Below are positions 10,269-19,597 of a stretch of DNA of 64,000 bases, one piece after another. The position numbers were made by a program, and so were the translations under genes. Position 1 is the first letter of the stretch. Each line of letters starts with the position of its first letter. The stretch is from CAWAMR01 sp963783095 (GTDB lineage Bacteria > Planctomycetota > Planctomycetia > Gemmatales > Gemmataceae), in contig CAWAMR010000008.1 of the NCBI GenBank assembly GCA_963783095.1, forward strand, positions 372,001-436,000. Direction: 5' to 3'. The notes under the pieces are model-generated. The model saw nothing but the letters and a program-made list of their open reading frames with translations. It did not search any database and had not been told where the DNA came from.

Positions 10269-12323
10269 ATGCAAACCTCCCTAGTTCCCGTTGCTTCACC
10301 CGTCGGGCTCGTTGCCGAACTTGTTGTCATCAATGGGAAAACCGCTGGAACCCGACATATGCTGCAAGACACTGTGACGGTCGTCGGACAGAGCAAGGGT
10401 TGCGACATTCGGCTGCACGTAGAAGGGGTCAAATCTGTTCACTGCATCATTGCCCTTGGCGTAGAGGGGCCTCACCTGCGTTCCTTCGCTGCAAACGATA
10501 CCCTTGTAAACGAAGTATCGCTGAGTTCCGGTCTGCTGCGCCACGGAGACAGACTTACCCTGGGAAGCTGCCAACTCGAGATTTGTTTCGATCCACAGAT
10601 CGAACCGTCAAACATCGGCATTATTGAGCCTAAGGGCCTGAATGAGCGTCAACAGCGCCTGGTTGATCTCCAAGCTCAACTGCATGAAGCACGCGCCACC
10701 TTTCGACAGGAACGAACCGAACAGGAAGCGGAAAAAGCGCAAGATATTTGGGCGCTGCTGCGTACTCGAAGTGAAATCGAACATCAGGAGGCGGCGGTAT
10801 CGACACAGCGGCAACGACTTCTGGATCTGAGGAATCGTTTCATTAAACGATGGAAGAAGCACTGGTCCACGGAGCGTGCCAAACTCATTAAACAGACCAA
10901 GGAACTCGACGGAGATCGTACGAGCTTCCAAAAGGAATGTGCCACCCTGGAATTCCACAAGTCGCGGTTTGCAACCTATCGCGACAATGAGCAGCAAAAC
11001 CTCCGAAAGAGTTGGGAGGAACTATCCGGGATGAGAGAAACATCTCCGGGAACAGACCCGACAACAAGAGGAAATGGAAAGGCAGCGACAGAAACTGGAA
11101 GAATGGAGAGATCGACTATCGACTGAACAACATCAGCTTTCCACCGGCCGACTCCAGGTCGAGCGGCGCTGCGCCCGGCTCCGCGTGGAGGCTGAGGGGT
11201 TGGAATCGAGAGTCCTCGATAACCGAGCGGTCCTGGTGCATCTGGAACGGCAACGACAATCCTTTTTTTCACATTTGCGCGAGGCGGAGCCAATCGAGGC
11301 TGCGAAAGCACCCAAAGAAGAGGGTTTGGCGAGGCAACCGAACCATGGGGAGAGCATATTACCGGTCATCGAAGAGTTAGCCGATCAACGTCTGGCCCTC
11401 CTGGAGCAGTTGGAAAACCTGGCGACGGCGCAGCGCGGTGGCAATCGGAGCAGAACGATCTTGCCGGAGAATTGGCAACGCTTGCCGAGAAACTGGGTCA
11501 ACAAGAGGAAGATCTTCAACACCGGCAGCAAGCGCTCGCGCGCGAAGAGGAAAAACAACGACAAAATGCCGAACAATTGAAACATCAGCGGGAAGAATTG
11601 GAAGGCCGGCTCAGTCGTCAGGCGACCCGGGAAATGGCGTGGAGGGCAGAACGACACCGCACAGACTCGGAACTGGCATCGAAAACGGAATGGCTGGATC
11701 GCCGGGAGCAATCCGTGATCGAGCTGTTTCGTCGTTGGAGCGGCCGGCGTCGCGCGGAGCTATTACAGCTGCGCAGCGAGCACGGGCGGTGTCTGGAATT
11801 AAGGCAACGCTGGACTGCAAGCTTTCTCGTTGAAGAACAGAATCAGATGGAAAAAATGAACCAGCGACGCGAGTTGGCAGAGCAGTCATTGGTTCTCGAG
11901 CGTGCAAAACAAGAACTTCTCGACAGTGTTGAAAATCCACTGCTCGCCAGGCGAAAACTGGATCGGCTCAACCGTCACGTTCGCTCGGCGACGGAGAAGA
12001 TGGAACGGACGTTGGCCGACAATCAAAACAAGCTGTTGGCCGAGCGAAAACAACTCGAAACCCTCTTTGGCAAGACTCTGGAAAGTATTGAGGAGTTGCA
12101 CACCCGGGAACGAACTCTTTCCGATCGACTAGCAGAATGGGAAGTACAGCAATTAGCACTGGTGCAACGTGTCGAAGGGCACGTTCGGCAAGAAGCCGTT
12201 TGGCGGACACAACGTGAGGTTTATCAGGAGGAGCTGCGCAGACTCCAGTCGGAAATCGATCGTTTGACTGAATATCTTCTGGAAAACCGCCAGGATTTTA
12301 TTCCGCTGGCGCGTGCGGCATAG
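10269..12323 (+). CDS. FHA-domain protein with long coiled coil, frame broken twice
   Basis: The start at 10269 (MQTSLVPVASP) is preferred over 10245. Residues ~15-100 form a forkhead-associated domain (VVGQSKGCDIRLH, SVHCIIAL, NDTLVNEVSL, LRHGDRLTLG), a phosphothreonine-peptide binding fold. The remaining ~570 residues are highly charged heptad-rich coiled coil in three consecutive frames: to about 11040, then MERQRQKLEEWRDRL..., then from about 11470 EKLGQQEEDLQHRQQAL... to the stop at 12323. All pieces share the same character, so two single-base errors are likely. It is probably a scaffold that reads Ser/Thr kinase output, consistent with the kinase-rich genome; partner unknown. Confidence 0.72.
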
Positions 12324-12346
12324 CGCCGAGGGCAACCAAAAATGGA

Positions 12347-12711
12347 CTAACCAACCAGTCGTTTGCCACTCCATTTCACAACTGCGTTAGGTTGCGCTAA
12401 ATGCACGAATTTGTGTCGATTGATGTCGAGCAGCAATTTTGCATCAACTTGGCTGTACCCAATAAACTTTTCGATATAGTCCATTGACTGCGATGTGTAC
12501 CGGTTTGTTCACGCCTCCATCAGCCGCCTTTCGCGCCATAGAGTGCACCGAGCAGGTCAACGGTTGAGAAGCAAAGCAAGATCGCCGGGAATGTTGCGGG
12601 CGGCGTAGACCAAAGGCGTTGAACTGTATCGTTCTCATATGCTTTAGGTCGTTCCGCAAGATTTTTGTCAGCGAACTGCATGCGTTCGGCTTCGTCTCTG
12701 CAGATCGCCAT
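12347..12711 (-). CDS. Conserved hypothetical protein, frame broken once
   Basis: It starts MAICRDEAERMQFADKNLAE and continues to LLCFSTVDLLGALYGAKGG, where the frame closes near 12520. Another frame of the same strand continues with SMDYIEKFIGYSQVDAKLLL and HKFVHLAQPNAVVKWSGKRLVG and stops at 12347. The pattern 'FSTVDLLGALY ... IGY...LL...RHKxVHLAQP' recalls a small soluble hypothetical family of about 150-170 residues seen in many bacteria. Function unknown. It lies downstream of another minus-strand unknown gene (12818-13210), with 106 bp between them. Confidence 0.5.
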
Positions 12712-12817
12712 CCTCTTTCCTTTACAGATTCTTGCTGAAGTCCAGATACGGCATGAACATCTCGGGTGCTTTCACCATCAATTCCATGTCCAGTTTGGTG
12801 GTGAGGTCGCAGTAAAT

Positions 12818-13210
12818 CTAAGCGTATTTCTGCCGTTCTTCATCCGGAAGGTGCACGTCCAAAGAATAACCGTTTGCATTATTCATCTCCCGGCAATCTT
12901 TCAGAACACTTCGCAGCCAGGATTTCCACTCATCGCCGAAAAGAAAATCCCCGACGCTCACTCCCCTCAGGAGTTGGTAATACTCCTCATCAAGCACAAA
13001 TCGACGTTGCAGGGATTCCAGGAACTGCGTCAACGCATGGTAAACCGCATATCTCTTTTCGTAAAGATCCAACTTCAGCTTGGCGGCTGCGGTTTCAGCC
13101 TGCCGGTGGGAAATCCCGACCTGACGTTTCGCGATCATCCACGCGGCCACGCCAAGGATACCCGTAAACAACGCCTGAATCATCTTTACCTCCAACACTG
13201 CTTCCGCCAT
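12818..13210 (-). CDS. Hypothetical protein with N-terminal membrane anchor
   Basis: 130 residues from MAEAVLEVKMIQ. The first ~27 residues hold one hydrophobic helix (IQALFTGILGVAAWMIA) followed by a coiled, amphipathic region (QAETAAAKLKLDLYEKRYAVYHAL). This layout, an anchor followed by 'KLKLDLxxKRxxVYxA', is frequent in small bacterial proteins of unknown function. The rest is soluble and acidic. No motif allows a functional call. It may share a transcript with 12347-12711. Confidence 0.6.
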   Translation of the reverse strand: MAEAVLEVKMIQALFTGILGVAAWMIAKRQVGISHRQAETAAAKLKLDLYEKRYAVYHALTQFLESLQRRFVLDEEYYQLLRGVSVGDFLFGDEWKSWLRSVLKDCREMNNANGYSLDVHLPDEERQKYA

Positions 13211-13418
13211 GATGCAGCCTCCCAAGGGCCTCAATTGAGTTATTCGTTCGGGTGGTGCGGATATTTTTCCGATTCTTCTGGCAATGTCTGGCTACTCCGT
13301 TCGGGCGCGGGTTACCAGGGCTTCCTTTACGCAGCGACAAGATTCGAGCAGGAGAAAGCATGGGCACGCCGCCGTTCATCAACAAACGGCATGAGCGGAG
13401 GAAGTGGGACAAGCGGTA

Positions 13419-14027
13419 TCAACGCGCCTGGCGTTGTCCGGAGGAATTAGTGACATGCTCGGCTATGGCTCGTTTAAGAGTTTCGATAGCTTCCCACGCC
13501 AGAGGCCCATTGCATTTTGTCTGCAAGACATGCGATGGATGCACCATGTACACAATGGGAATCGAGGCTGCGAACATGCCCTGAGACTGCATGATGGACA
13601 GTCCAATCTCGGCAACACGACCGACGGCAATAATCAACTTGGGGTTGCATAACGCGATGAACTCTCGCAATCGTGGTTGACATGCCGCGATGGCCTCGTC
13701 GGGTGGCTTGCGTACTGCTTTATGCCCTCCATCATTGCTTCGGGGGATACATCCAACGAGGTTTGTGAAGGCTTGTTTTGCACCATTTGCTCCGGCCCTC
13801 TTTATGAAGTCATCGAGAACAACACCGCACTCCCCAACAAACGGCAATCCAATTACGTTTGCTCCAACCGAAGGTGCTTCGCCGACGAACAACACATCAC
13901 ACGGAATCTCACCTCGAACTAGACACTTCTTCGCGCCGGGACACAGGCTGCTTCCGCAACCCTCCTTCCATCGCGCGTTAAACGATTGAAACATCGTCTG
14001 CTCGGTTCGCTCTATGAGTTGTGGCAT
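13419..14027 (-). CDS. Uracil-DNA glycosylase superfamily protein
   Basis: The frame is open to a TTG at 14090, but ATG 14027 with AGGA about 9 nt upstream is the likelier start. CDVLFVGEAPSVGANVIGLP then FVGECGVVLDDFIKRAG reproduces the GEAPG..E...G.PFVG..G..L signature of the type 4/5-like uracil-DNA glycosylase superfamily. The second catalytic stretch reads VYMVHPSHVLQ, matching the HPS/HPxP loop. Cysteines before and after the first motif (CGSSLCPGAKKC, CQP) could ligand the Fe-S cluster of family 4 enzymes. Predicted to remove uracil from DNA in base excision repair. The substitution of the usual catalytic residues was not examined further. Confidence 0.82.
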   Translation of the reverse strand: MPQLIERTEQTMFQSFNARWKEGCGSSLCPGAKKCLVRGEIPCDVLFVGEAPSVGANVIGLPFVGECGVVLDDFIKRAGANGAKQAFTNLVGCIPRSNDGGHKAVRKPPDEAIAACQPRLREFIALCNPKLIIAVGRVAEIGLSIMQSQGMFAASIPIVYMVHPSHVLQTKCNGPLAWEAIETLKRAIAEHVTNSSGQRQAR

Positions 14028-14246
14028 TGCGGCGTATCCTATTGAGCAACGTGTCGCGTTCAGGCTCCAGACATCGCATTTCTTTTCCAATGATTCTATG
14101 TTTCGTGTTCGTCGCCGTCTTACTTCCCTTTCGTTTCAATGCGACTCCATGTCCCGCTGAGGGGAAAACCGAACCGGTGGGCTTCTCATCGCTCGTGGGT
14201 TGAGCCACTGGCAGACGAGACCCATAGTTCAAATCAATCAAGAACT

Positions 14247-14277
14247 AACCACAGAGTCACCGAGGACACCGAGAAGA
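14247..14277. repeat. Left copy of inverted repeat bracketing the PemK cassette
   Basis: AACCACAGAGTCACCGAGG... (31 nt) matches the reverse complement of 16456-16486 at 28 of 31 positions. The stretch 14028-14836 around it holds no gene I can support. Confidence 0.75.
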
Positions 14278-14836
14278 CAAACCCGCGTTGGAACAAGAGC
14301 GATTTCCTCCCGACCGCGACACTGGTCGCGTCCGTGAGAAATCTCGTTTTTTTTGGAACATTTCCTCTTGCAATTATGAACATGCCTACAGTATATTGAA
14401 TAATGTGAAAGGAAATCCAGTTGTGTGGTCCAGACAACAACCAGAAATTGGCTCCCTCCAATCGCGATTCGACGGGAGATCGGAAAGAACGTAAGAGTGG
14501 GAATTAAGCCGGTTTTCTGGAAGAAGAGTCTCACCCCAGTTATCCAGCAGGCTAGCAATGAGGAAATGCAAATAGCGGTTGCGTCATCGCGTAACTTCGG
14601 AGATGAGTATCGGTTCTCTGATTAACCGCAGAAACCTACATCAATTCCTTGGGAACTTTCAGAAAAAGTTTCACACTGCCGAAAATACTGTGGTAAAAGT
14701 GAGATCGACAAGCTATTTTGACTTTCCACAAGTGCGCAAACGCGACTTGGTTATTTTCTCCCAATCTGAGAGAATAATTCTGGCATTCCGATCGGGACGC
14801 CCAAACTCAAGCCAACCCATCGCGATGGGTTAAAAA

Positions 14837-15637
14837 ATGTCAACAGACAATCATGCATCGGACAATGGGGGCCCTAAGTTTAGCCTGGAGGATCTCTCCG
14901 AGCACACCGTCAATTACGGCGTAGATTCCTACCCGCCAATTGAGCCGAACAAGGAAACGACCAGAGCCCACAATATCTTTTCTCAGCTACGGGACAAGTG
15001 GCCGCACCTTTTCGAGTCGCTGACCGTGGGCAATCAATTTGTAATTCAATCAAACTTTGAGGGCGAATCAAAGGCAAAGTTCCCATCTGTGACCTTGGTT
15101 GTCAATCCACGTGGTCCAGTGTTTGCTTTCCCGGTTAAGGGTGTACAGTACGGCGGCGCTGTTGATTTGCGTGGCACTAGCCTCGATGATGTTTTCATAG
15201 AAGGTCTTGAAATAGTGCTCAGGAACATTTATGGTCGCAAGGTAATGAAAGTTGGCGTTACTCATCACCTACTTTTCAAGAGCGGGACATTTGATTGCGG
15301 ACCGTGGCTTGCGCCAAACTTCATGCAATTCGATGAGGCCAATTTGGTTGGCAGCAATTGCGGACTGATTTATAAGCACGATTCAACGAACATACTAATA
15401 CAAATGGCGTCGGTTGCGATTCAAACCGGTAGAGTCGCCGTGGTGCAGGGCATGCCGACAAGTCAAATTGTTGGTCCCGAAAACAAAGAATTTGGACTTA
15501 TGGTCAATCTGCAAGTTGGCAGCGATGATTTCGGTCGCCCGATGGAGCAACATGAAATTCAGGCAGTCCTTGGTGCCGCTAATTCAGTATGGCCAGATAA
15601 ATTAATCGAACTTATTAATACAAGGAAATTGAAATGA
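14837..15637 (+). CDS. Unknown 266-aa protein, first gene of a toxin-like cassette
   Basis: Intact frame starting MSTDNHASDNGG. No signal peptide or membrane segment. Features include PPIEPNKETTRAHNIFSQL near residue 35, a beta-rich middle (FPSVTLVVNPRGPVFAFPVKG) and a C-terminal VWPDKLIELINTRKLK. Size and beta-rich layout vaguely recall the TIGR04255 type of orphan protein, but I cannot confirm this. It is visibly AT-richer than its neighbours. The stop overlaps the start of the next gene by 4 nt (ATGA), so the two are probably translationally coupled. The gene-free 800 bp upstream should hold the promoter. Confidence 0.7.
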   Translation: MSTDNHASDNGGPKFSLEDLSEHTVNYGVDSYPPIEPNKETTRAHNIFSQLRDKWPHLFESLTVGNQFVIQSNFEGESKAKFPSVTLVVNPRGPVFAFPVKGVQYGGAVDLRGTSLDDVFIEGLEIVLRNIYGRKVMKVGVTHHLLFKSGTFDCGPWLAPNFMQFDEANLVGSNCGLIYKHDSTNILIQMASVAIQTGRVAVVQGMPTSQIVGPENKEFGLMVNLQVGSDDFGRPMEQHEIQAVLGAANSVWPDKLIELINTRKLK

Positions 15638-15924
15638 ACGCCGTAATAAATCCGGTTGATGTGATGAGAGCTGGAGCCGATGTGATGAAAGCTGGAGTGC
15701 TTTCAGTTGGCATGAATATGGATTGGTATTCCCTGATGATATTGTCTGGTGAATCGATAAATACTGTTGCATCTTACACTAATGTACCAATTTTGCCAGA
15801 ATCGCCATTTCAGAGCATTCTCCCAGAACAGACCATCGAGCTCAAGGAAGTAACCGAGGACGAGATGTGGTCAGCATTAGGGAAACGCTCATTCCACCGC
15901 TGGGCAGAGGAGAATGAAGAATAA
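15634..15924 (+). CDS. Unknown 96-aa protein, candidate antitoxin
   Basis: It starts MNAVINPVDVMRAG inside the stop of the preceding gene and ends inside the PemK-like gene (11-nt overlap). It is acidic at the C-terminus (ELKEVTEDEMWSALGKRSFHRWAEENEE). The position directly before a PemK/MazF-like toxin and the size fit an antitoxin, yet the N-terminus shows no clear ribbon-helix-helix or AbrB fold. Role as antitoxin is inference from context. Confidence 0.68.
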   Translation: MNAVINPVDVMRAGADVMKAGVLSVGMNMDWYSLMILSGESINTVASYTNVPILPESPFQSILPEQTIELKEVTEDEMWSALGKRSFHRWAEENEE

Positions 15925-16273
15925 AGTGCCTGAACCAGGGGAAATATACTATGCGGACGCCGGAAACGAGTTGCGTAGACGGGTCATAGTGGTGTCACGC
16001 AAAGAATTGAATGCTGGGCACTATGTCGTTGTTGTGCCGGTAACGTCAACGAAGTTTGAAGAAAGGTCGAAGCAACCGAATTGTGTTGCTTTTTCGGCTG
16101 GCACATTCGGTTTTACAAAGGATTGTGTAGCGCAAGGCGAACAAATCTTGGCGCTTGACACATCTGCTATCGATTTCAAGTCAGGGCCGATCAATCAATT
16201 AAATGATGAAGCAATGCGAGAGGTAATCCGAGCAATCGGTTATGTGATCGATGCCGATTACGAACTAATATAG
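15914..16273 (+). CDS. PemK/MazF-family toxin-like protein
   Basis: 119 residues. The N-terminus PEPGEIYYADAGNELRRRVIVVSRKELNAG follows the MazF/PemK pattern (GDIxxxDxxxxxxxRPxVVVS), then VVVVPVTSTKFEERSKQPN, FTKDCVAQGEQILALD and a helical C-terminus AIGYVIDADYELI. The family consists of ribosome-independent mRNA interferases that cleave at short sequences and arrest translation. The expected 'RP' after the first beta-hairpin is RR here. It overlaps the upstream 96-aa gene, giving a three-gene polycistron. Confidence 0.8.
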   Translation: MKNKVPEPGEIYYADAGNELRRRVIVVSRKELNAGHYVVVVPVTSTKFEERSKQPNCVAFSAGTFGFTKDCVAQGEQILALDTSAIDFKSGPINQLNDEAMREVIRAIGYVIDADYELI

Positions 16274-16378
16274 TGTATTTGCGAGTAGTCTTTCACTTCT
16301 CGTATTCCCATCTTTTTCGGTTCTAAACCGATTGCCCAATTGGGATGCGTTCGTTTTGTTACGAAATTCGCAATCTGT

Positions 16379-16410
16379 TACGGAATTCAGCCGTTTTCCC
16401 GAATTCCGTA
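16379..16410. terminator. Hairpin after the toxin-like cassette
   Basis: TACGGAATTC (16379-16388) is perfectly complementary to GAATTCCGTA (16401-16410), with a 12-nt loop, about 105 bp after the PemK-like stop. No clear T-tract follows, so the terminator role is tentative. The rest of the gap 16274-16584 holds only this and the right bracketing repeat. Confidence 0.4.
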
Positions 16411-16455
16411 GCAAAGCCGTGTTCATCCGTGGCTGAATTGTATTTCTTTCTTTGG

Positions 16456-16486
16456 TCTTCTCGGTGTTCTCGGTGACTCTACGGTT
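16456..16486. repeat. Right copy of inverted repeat bracketing the PemK cassette
   Basis: The reverse complement of this stretch matches 14247-14277 at 28 of 31 positions. The cassette 14837-16273 lies between the two inverted copies. Confidence 0.75.
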
Positions 16487-16584
16487 AATCCGTTTTTGGT
16501 TGTCCTCTGTTCGCAGCTTGCAAGTTCGCTCTGTCGCCGATAAAACGGAGTCTCCAAGACACTCATTCTCGGAGTACAGAGAAT

Positions 16585-17564
16585 ATGATCCTCAAGAAAG
16601 ACACCATTGGCGTCGGATTTATCGGTGCCGGCGACATCTCCACGTTACACGCGAAGGCTATTCAAAAATGCCACGGAACCAGGCTCGTTGGTTTGTGGAA
16701 TCGTTCGCAAGAACGGGCTTTACAACGAGCAAATGAGTTCGGATGCAAGAACTATCCAACCCCGCAAGCGCTGGTCGCCGACCCTGCAATCGACGCTATC
16801 TTCGTTCTCACCAATCTCGAAAGCCATCTGGAATATACCAAGCTGGCACTCGAAGCCGGAAAAGCCGTTCTGGTCGAGAAGCCGGTAGGCGTTTCCGTCG
16901 CGGAGATCGCGGAAATGAAGCGCATTGCCGATGCGAACGGCTTGTTGTGCATGCCGGGCCACAACTACATCTATGAATCCGGGATGATGCGCACGCATGA
17001 ACTGGTCGAGGCCGGCGACCTGGGTCGAATCGTATCCGCCTACGTCATGTACAACCTCCATCATAGCGAGGAAGTCGCCTCGCGCTATCCGGGTGTGGTG
17101 AGACAGATCCTTACCCATCATTCCTACATCTTGCTCTATCTCGTCGGAAAGCCGAAAGAACTGCTGGCAATGAAGGCAACCTTACATTACAAGACCTATC
17201 CGGAAGAAGACATTGCGATGGTGCAGATGCGGCTCGAAAACGAAGCGCTGCACATTTCTTTGCCAGTTTCGCCGCCGACGATCACGCGGCAGATCCGTGG
17301 TCGGTGATGGTCAAGGTAATCGGGACGGCCAGCTCAAACGCGCTACAGTTACCGGGATCATGTCGAGATTAAACCCGGTCTTACGCACTCGCAGACTTAC
17401 ACCGCGTATCAGGGATCGATCATGAACGAGGTCAAGCATTTCATAGAGGTGTGTTTGCGCAGGGTGGGCAGCCTCTCTCGACGATGGAAGATGCCATTAC
17501 CGCTCAGAAAATGATTGAAGGTTGCGAAGCATCGATCCGTGAGGGCAAGCTCATCAAGCTGTAG
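16585..17564 (+). CDS. Gfo/Idh/MocA-family oxidoreductase, frame broken near the 3' end
   Basis: The N-terminal Rossmann fold shows GVGFIGAGDISTLHAKAI (GxGxxG-type dinucleotide site), followed by VFVLTNLESHLEYTKLAL and VLVEKPVGVSVAE, the EKP motif of the family. The C-terminal domain contains LTHHSYILLYLVGKPKEL. The main frame stops at 17307 after ISLPVSPPT. The remaining frames supply SVMVKVIGTA and then GGQPLSTMEDAITAQKMIEGCEASIREGKLIKL to 17564, the regular end. Two small frame errors are inferred. NAD(P)-dependent sugar or polyol dehydrogenase; substrate unknown. Gene stands alone and faces ymdB. Confidence 0.8.
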
Positions 17565-17566
17565 CC

Positions 17567-17595
17567 GTACTCCTCACGCTCCGCGTGAGAGGTAC
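17567..17595. terminator. Bidirectional hairpin between convergent genes
   Basis: GTACTCCTCACGC pairs with GCGTGAGAGGTAC with one mismatch, in the 42-bp gap between the oxidoreductase stop (17564) and the ymdB stop (17607). The position is ideal for a shared terminator. Confidence 0.55.
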
Positions 17596-17606
17596 AGCTG
17601 TAGAAA

Positions 17607-18447
17607 TTACCGGGAAGTGTCACTCATCCGTTGAAGATCGGCCAAGTTCTTTTCGTCGATCATCACTCGACGAATGGATGTGGCTTTTCCCGTGTCGGGA
17701 TCGAGATCGATGATCGCGCCGCCCAGCCGGACATCACCCGATGCAACGTCGAATGGTGTGGGAACGAAGGTAATGGCGGCAGATAAAACCCGATCGATAC
17801 AGCGGCCCAGAATGCTGTCGTAGGGGCCGGTCATCCCGACGTCGCAGATAAAGGCAGTACCGCTGGGCAAGATTTGCTCATCGGCGGTAGGAACGTGCGT
17901 GTGCGTTCCCACTACGGCGCCTGACTCTTCCTTTGAGATGATGAGCCAGAAGATATTTGTCCGCGGTGGCTTCGGCGTGGACATCCACCAGAATGCAGTG
18001 AACATCAGCAGGGAGGCCGGCAAGTATCCGATCCACGGCATGGAACGGGCAATCGACCGGACGCATATAGGTCCGACCCAAAAGCGAAATCACCGCAGCA
18101 TGAATTCCTGAAGCGGTGGTGCAAATCAGATGTGATTTTCCCGGAGCCTCATCGGGAAAATTGGCGGGCTTGCAAATCATCTCTCCTTTTTCCATCAAGG
18201 CAATGAGATCGGATTTCTTGTAGATGTGATCGCCCATCGTGAAGCCATCGACGCCGGCAGACCGCAGTTGACGATACGCAGCGGGAGTCATCCCCGAACC
18301 TCCGGAAGCATTTTCTCCATTGGCGATGACGAGATCGATGTTTTCGGCTCGGCGCAGAAGGGGAACAGCGCGTTTGACAAAATCGACGCCGGGAGTGCCG
18401 ACAATATCGCCGATGAACAGAAGACGCAAGGAAATGTGGGGGGCCAT
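17607..18447 (-). CDS. ymdB: YmdB-type metallophosphoesterase (TIGR00282), frame broken once
   Basis: It begins ISLRLLFIGDIVGTPG, the family's metal-binding GDIVG.PG motif, and continues VIANGENASGGSGMTPAAYRQL, FTMGDHIYKKSDL and VDVHAEATADKY. After a frame break near 17940 the product resumes with VGTHTHVPTADEQILPSGTAFICDVGMTGPYDSILG, containing the GTHTHV ligands. Known members are 2',3'-cyclic nucleotide phosphodiesterases that influence mRNA turnover and often neighbour rny. Here it lies on the same strand downstream of rny with two small unknown genes between, so the link is conserved in loosened form. Length of about 279 codons is normal for the family. Confidence 0.88.
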
Positions 18448-18467
18448 GACTGCTCCGCAGACGAATG

Positions 18468-18902
18468 TTACTCTGGATCCTCATCCGCGGCAGCAGTGAT
18501 GCTCTGTGCGAACAATGCATTGATGACACCCATGATTTTGTCGTCCTGCAAAAATGCACGTAGTTTGTCCTTGAATTCTAATTGGTCCTGAGCAGTCACC
18601 TCGGTAAATTGACTCCCCGATTTCGCGAGTTCGGAATGCACCAGTTGGACAGGATAGTAGTTGGTCAGATTGTGTGTTGCTTTGAATATCGTTTCCTGAT
18701 ATCCGAGAAGTGGGGCGACAACATCAAACCGAAGTTCGATTTTCTTGCCCTTATCGAATGCTCGACTGCGCACCTCCCCATAAACTCGATTGTGTGTTTT
18801 CTTGCCGAGGTTAAGACCCTGCTGGCGCAGGATTGTTATCGGCGGAATATCTTTTGTCGCAGTGATCTTCGGCCACAGATCGGGAATTTCATCGACCACC
18901 AT
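18468..18902 (-). CDS. Hypothetical protein between rny and ymdB
   Basis: 144 residues, start at 18902 (MVVDEIPDLWPKITA): AGGAG at 18907-18911 lies 4-8 nt upstream and rules out the earlier ATG at 18914, which would include the ribosome-binding site. No signal peptide. The middle is beta-like (NRVYGEVRSRAFDKGKKIELRF), the end acidic and helical (LFAQSITAAADEDPE). Not recognised. Only 20 bp separate it from the ymdB start, so co-transcription is likely. Confidence 0.7.
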   Translation of the reverse strand: MVVDEIPDLWPKITATKDIPPITILRQQGLNLGKKTHNRVYGEVRSRAFDKGKKIELRFDVVAPLLGYQETIFKATHNLTNYYPVQLVHSELAKSGSQFTEVTAQDQLEFKDKLRAFLQDDKIMGVINALFAQSITAAADEDPE

Positions 18903-19045
18903 CGTTCTCCTCATGTTTCGAGCCGAATGACGATACTTGTACGGTGCGGCATCTTTTCATCTCAACGCTCGTTGCGTGGGCCTACCCTGCGGGAAGCAAA
19001 TGTTTCACTCTCGACAAATACACCATGTCAAATAGTCTTCAAGAT

Positions 19046-19540
19046 TCACGAATCGGCCCGCGATTCGAAACCTCGACAAAACCATAACTCTGGCTCGGCA
19101 CCTTCGTGACACCAAATCAAATAGGTCAAGCTGTCGGGAACACCTTCTGTGATCTCCAACAACGTTAATTGGTCATCTCGAAAGAGCATTGGGGCTGAAG
19201 ATTCCCAGTTTTCCCGAAGAGCATTGTGGTATGACCTAACCTCCTTTTTCCTCATCCATCGTTGCATCTGGCTGACGCTTAGCCAAGTGTCGGTTGCATA
19301 TTGCACCGTGCTGGCGTACTCAAATCGTGCCTTAAGCAACGGGGTGGGGGGATAGATTTTCTTGCTGGCGAAGGTTGGGATTGTCTGCACCTCTTCGGGA
19401 GCCGTGAACTTTAGTTCTACGGATTTGTCCAATCCATGTTCTTTCATTAGCTTCTCAATGGCAGCCTTCCGGCGAGGGAAATCAGCTTCCAAAGCAACGA
19501 GGAGCTTTCGGATGCGTTTCCCCGGATTAGACTTGGCCAT
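19046..19540 (-). CDS. Hypothetical protein downstream of rny
   Basis: 164 residues. The N-terminus is basic and helical (NPGKRIRKLLVALEADFPRRKAAIEKLMKEHG), the C-terminal half soluble with LLEITEGVPDSLTYLIWCHEGAEPELWF, which hints at a SMI1/KNR4-like or substrate-sensing fold; I cannot confirm this. Not otherwise recognised. It starts 57 bp after the rny stop and is probably in the same transcript. Confidence 0.65.
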   Translation of the reverse strand: MAKSNPGKRIRKLLVALEADFPRRKAAIEKLMKEHGLDKSVELKFTAPEEVQTIPTFASKKIYPPTPLLKARFEYASTVQYATDTWLSVSQMQRWMRKKEVRSYHNALRENWESSAPMLFRDDQLTLLEITEGVPDSLTYLIWCHEGAEPELWFCRGFESRADS

Positions 19541-19597
19541 GATGATTCATGTCCTTTTTTACCTTCGCTCTAACTCCTACGCATAATCAAGCCGCAT

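Noticed and set aside
12665..13450. 261-residue plus-strand frame
   Set aside because: It runs antisense to two minus-strand genes with better protein character and has no start signal.
16274..16584. Riboswitch or attenuator before the oxidoreductase
   Set aside because: Only a simple hairpin and the bracketing repeat are visible; no known riboswitch core.
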